Source: JARRRL01 sp037380725 (GTDB lineage Bacteria > Pseudomonadota > Gammaproteobacteria > Pseudomonadales > JANQJO01). Taken from it: a DNA stretch of 16,335 nt. Positions 15,944 through 16,335 of the stretch are shown here, piece by piece. Position 1 is the stretch's first letter. Each line of letters begins with the position of its first letter. A program made the translations under genes and the position numbers. The notes under the pieces are model-generated. The model had not been told where the DNA came from. It saw only the letters and a program-made list of their open reading frames with translations, and did not search any database. Location of the stretch: NCBI GenBank assembly GCA_037380725.1, contig JARRRL010000170.1, forward strand, positions 1 through 16,335, in the 5' to 3' direction.

Positions 15944-16208
15944 AATCTAGGTCAGCAATATCGCCTTCAAACTGATCAGAGTCAGGACTTGGCAACAGTC
16001 TTTGCGTTGTCTCTGACCTATGTCAATTTCAAAAAAACCGCAAAATTAGCGTGCACCCCTTCCATCTTTTACCCCATCGAACTGATGAAAAACTAATCGG
16101 CACAGGGTGACTAAAAGGGCAACAAGAAAGATTACAATAGATTTACTTTTGATTTATTGTTGATAGAATGCCCCGTTCAAAAATGAGCGCGTTTGGGGAA
16201 AAGTCAGT
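15944..16208 (+). repeat. Conserved upstream module, copy 3
   Basis: Third copy, starting AATCTAGGTCAGCAATA like copy 1. Confidence 0.9.
16142..16169 (+). promoter_or_regulatory. Promoter of F-box/LRV gene 3
   Basis: TTTACT (16142-16147), 16 bp, TAGAAT (16164-16169). The ribosome site GGGGAAAAG precedes ATG 16209, as in copies 1 and 2. Confidence 0.55.
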
Positions 16209-16335
16209 ATGGGTAATTGTATCAGTTGTATCAGTCATTCGAGCGTAAGCACACCTGTCGCCAATCACACCATTCCTCCACGAGCTTCTGCCCCTGTAGA
16301 GCTTCCCCAGGAAATTTGGCGTGAGATAGCCGCTG
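16209..16335 (+). CDS. F-box/LRV protein 3, N-terminal fragment running off the window
   Basis: The 42 visible codons start MGNCISCISHSSVSTP and reach LPQEIWREIAA, the first helix of the F-box-like motif. Gly2, Ser6 and two cysteines (4 and 7) make the best dual-lipidation tag of the three copies. The frame is open to the edge. Whether LRV repeats follow lies outside the window but is likely from the paralogues. Confidence 0.8.
   Translation, partial: MGNCISCISHSSVSTPVANHTIPPRASAPVELPQEIWREIAA

Overview
The window reads as chromosomal DNA of a Gammaproteobacterium of moderate GC content. The evidence is the pairing of an MgtE-type transporter, an exosortase (XrtA)-type exopolysaccharide gene pair and several lipoproteins with classical lipoboxes. 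All convincing genes are on the + strand. The assembly is scaffolded, with a run of N at 9408-9454. No rRNA, tRNA, CRISPR array or transposase is visible.

Layout, left to right. (1) 9-1370 encodes an MgtE-family divalent-cation transporter. (2) 1507-2835 encodes a secreted endonuclease/exonuclease/phosphatase-fold enzyme with a C-terminal jacalin-type lectin domain. (3) 3101-4937 is a glutamine-dependent asparagine synthase / amidotransferase whose frame is broken near the C-terminus by a small deletion of about 44 bp. (4) 4938-5346 is a spacer with an 8-bp tandem repeat and a strong-looking promoter, leading into a single-pass membrane protein (5347-6801). (5) A 620-bp gene-free stretch is followed by an FnIII-domain lipoprotein (7423-8163). 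(6) 8330-10606 holds the XrtA-type polysaccharide deacetylase and FemAB-like protein, the hallmark neighbours of an EPS/exosortase locus. The exosortase and glycosyltransferases are not in this window. (7) 10923-12632 encodes a large lipoprotein of unknown function.

(8) From about 12890 to the end the character changes to a tandem family of three paralogous units. Each has a conserved upstream module of about 265 bp (promoter TTTACT-N16-TAGAAT and a GGGGAA ribosome site), then a protein with a short N-terminal tag, an F-box-like motif and a solenoid of 27-residue LRV-like (leucine-rich variant) repeats. Unit 1 (13166-14461) is intact. Unit 2 (14740-15803) is split by a 94-bp deletion. Unit 3 starts at 16209 and runs out of the window. 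Units 2 and 3 begin MGNYISC and MGNCISC, which fit the eukaryotic N-myristoylation rule (Gly2, Ser6) with nearby cysteines suitable for palmitoylation. Unit 1 has lost Gly2.

Interpretation: the F-box, the solenoid repeats and the host-type lipidation tag together suggest effectors made to act inside a eukaryotic host cell, similar in layout to the F-box/LRR GALA effectors of Ralstonia but with LRV repeats. This is the most interesting system in the window. It rests on sequence pattern only; secretion, lipidation and SKP1 binding are inferred. The left part is ordinary envelope/EPS biology, with signs of decay (broken asparagine synthase, incomplete EPS locus) that would fit a host-associated lifestyle.
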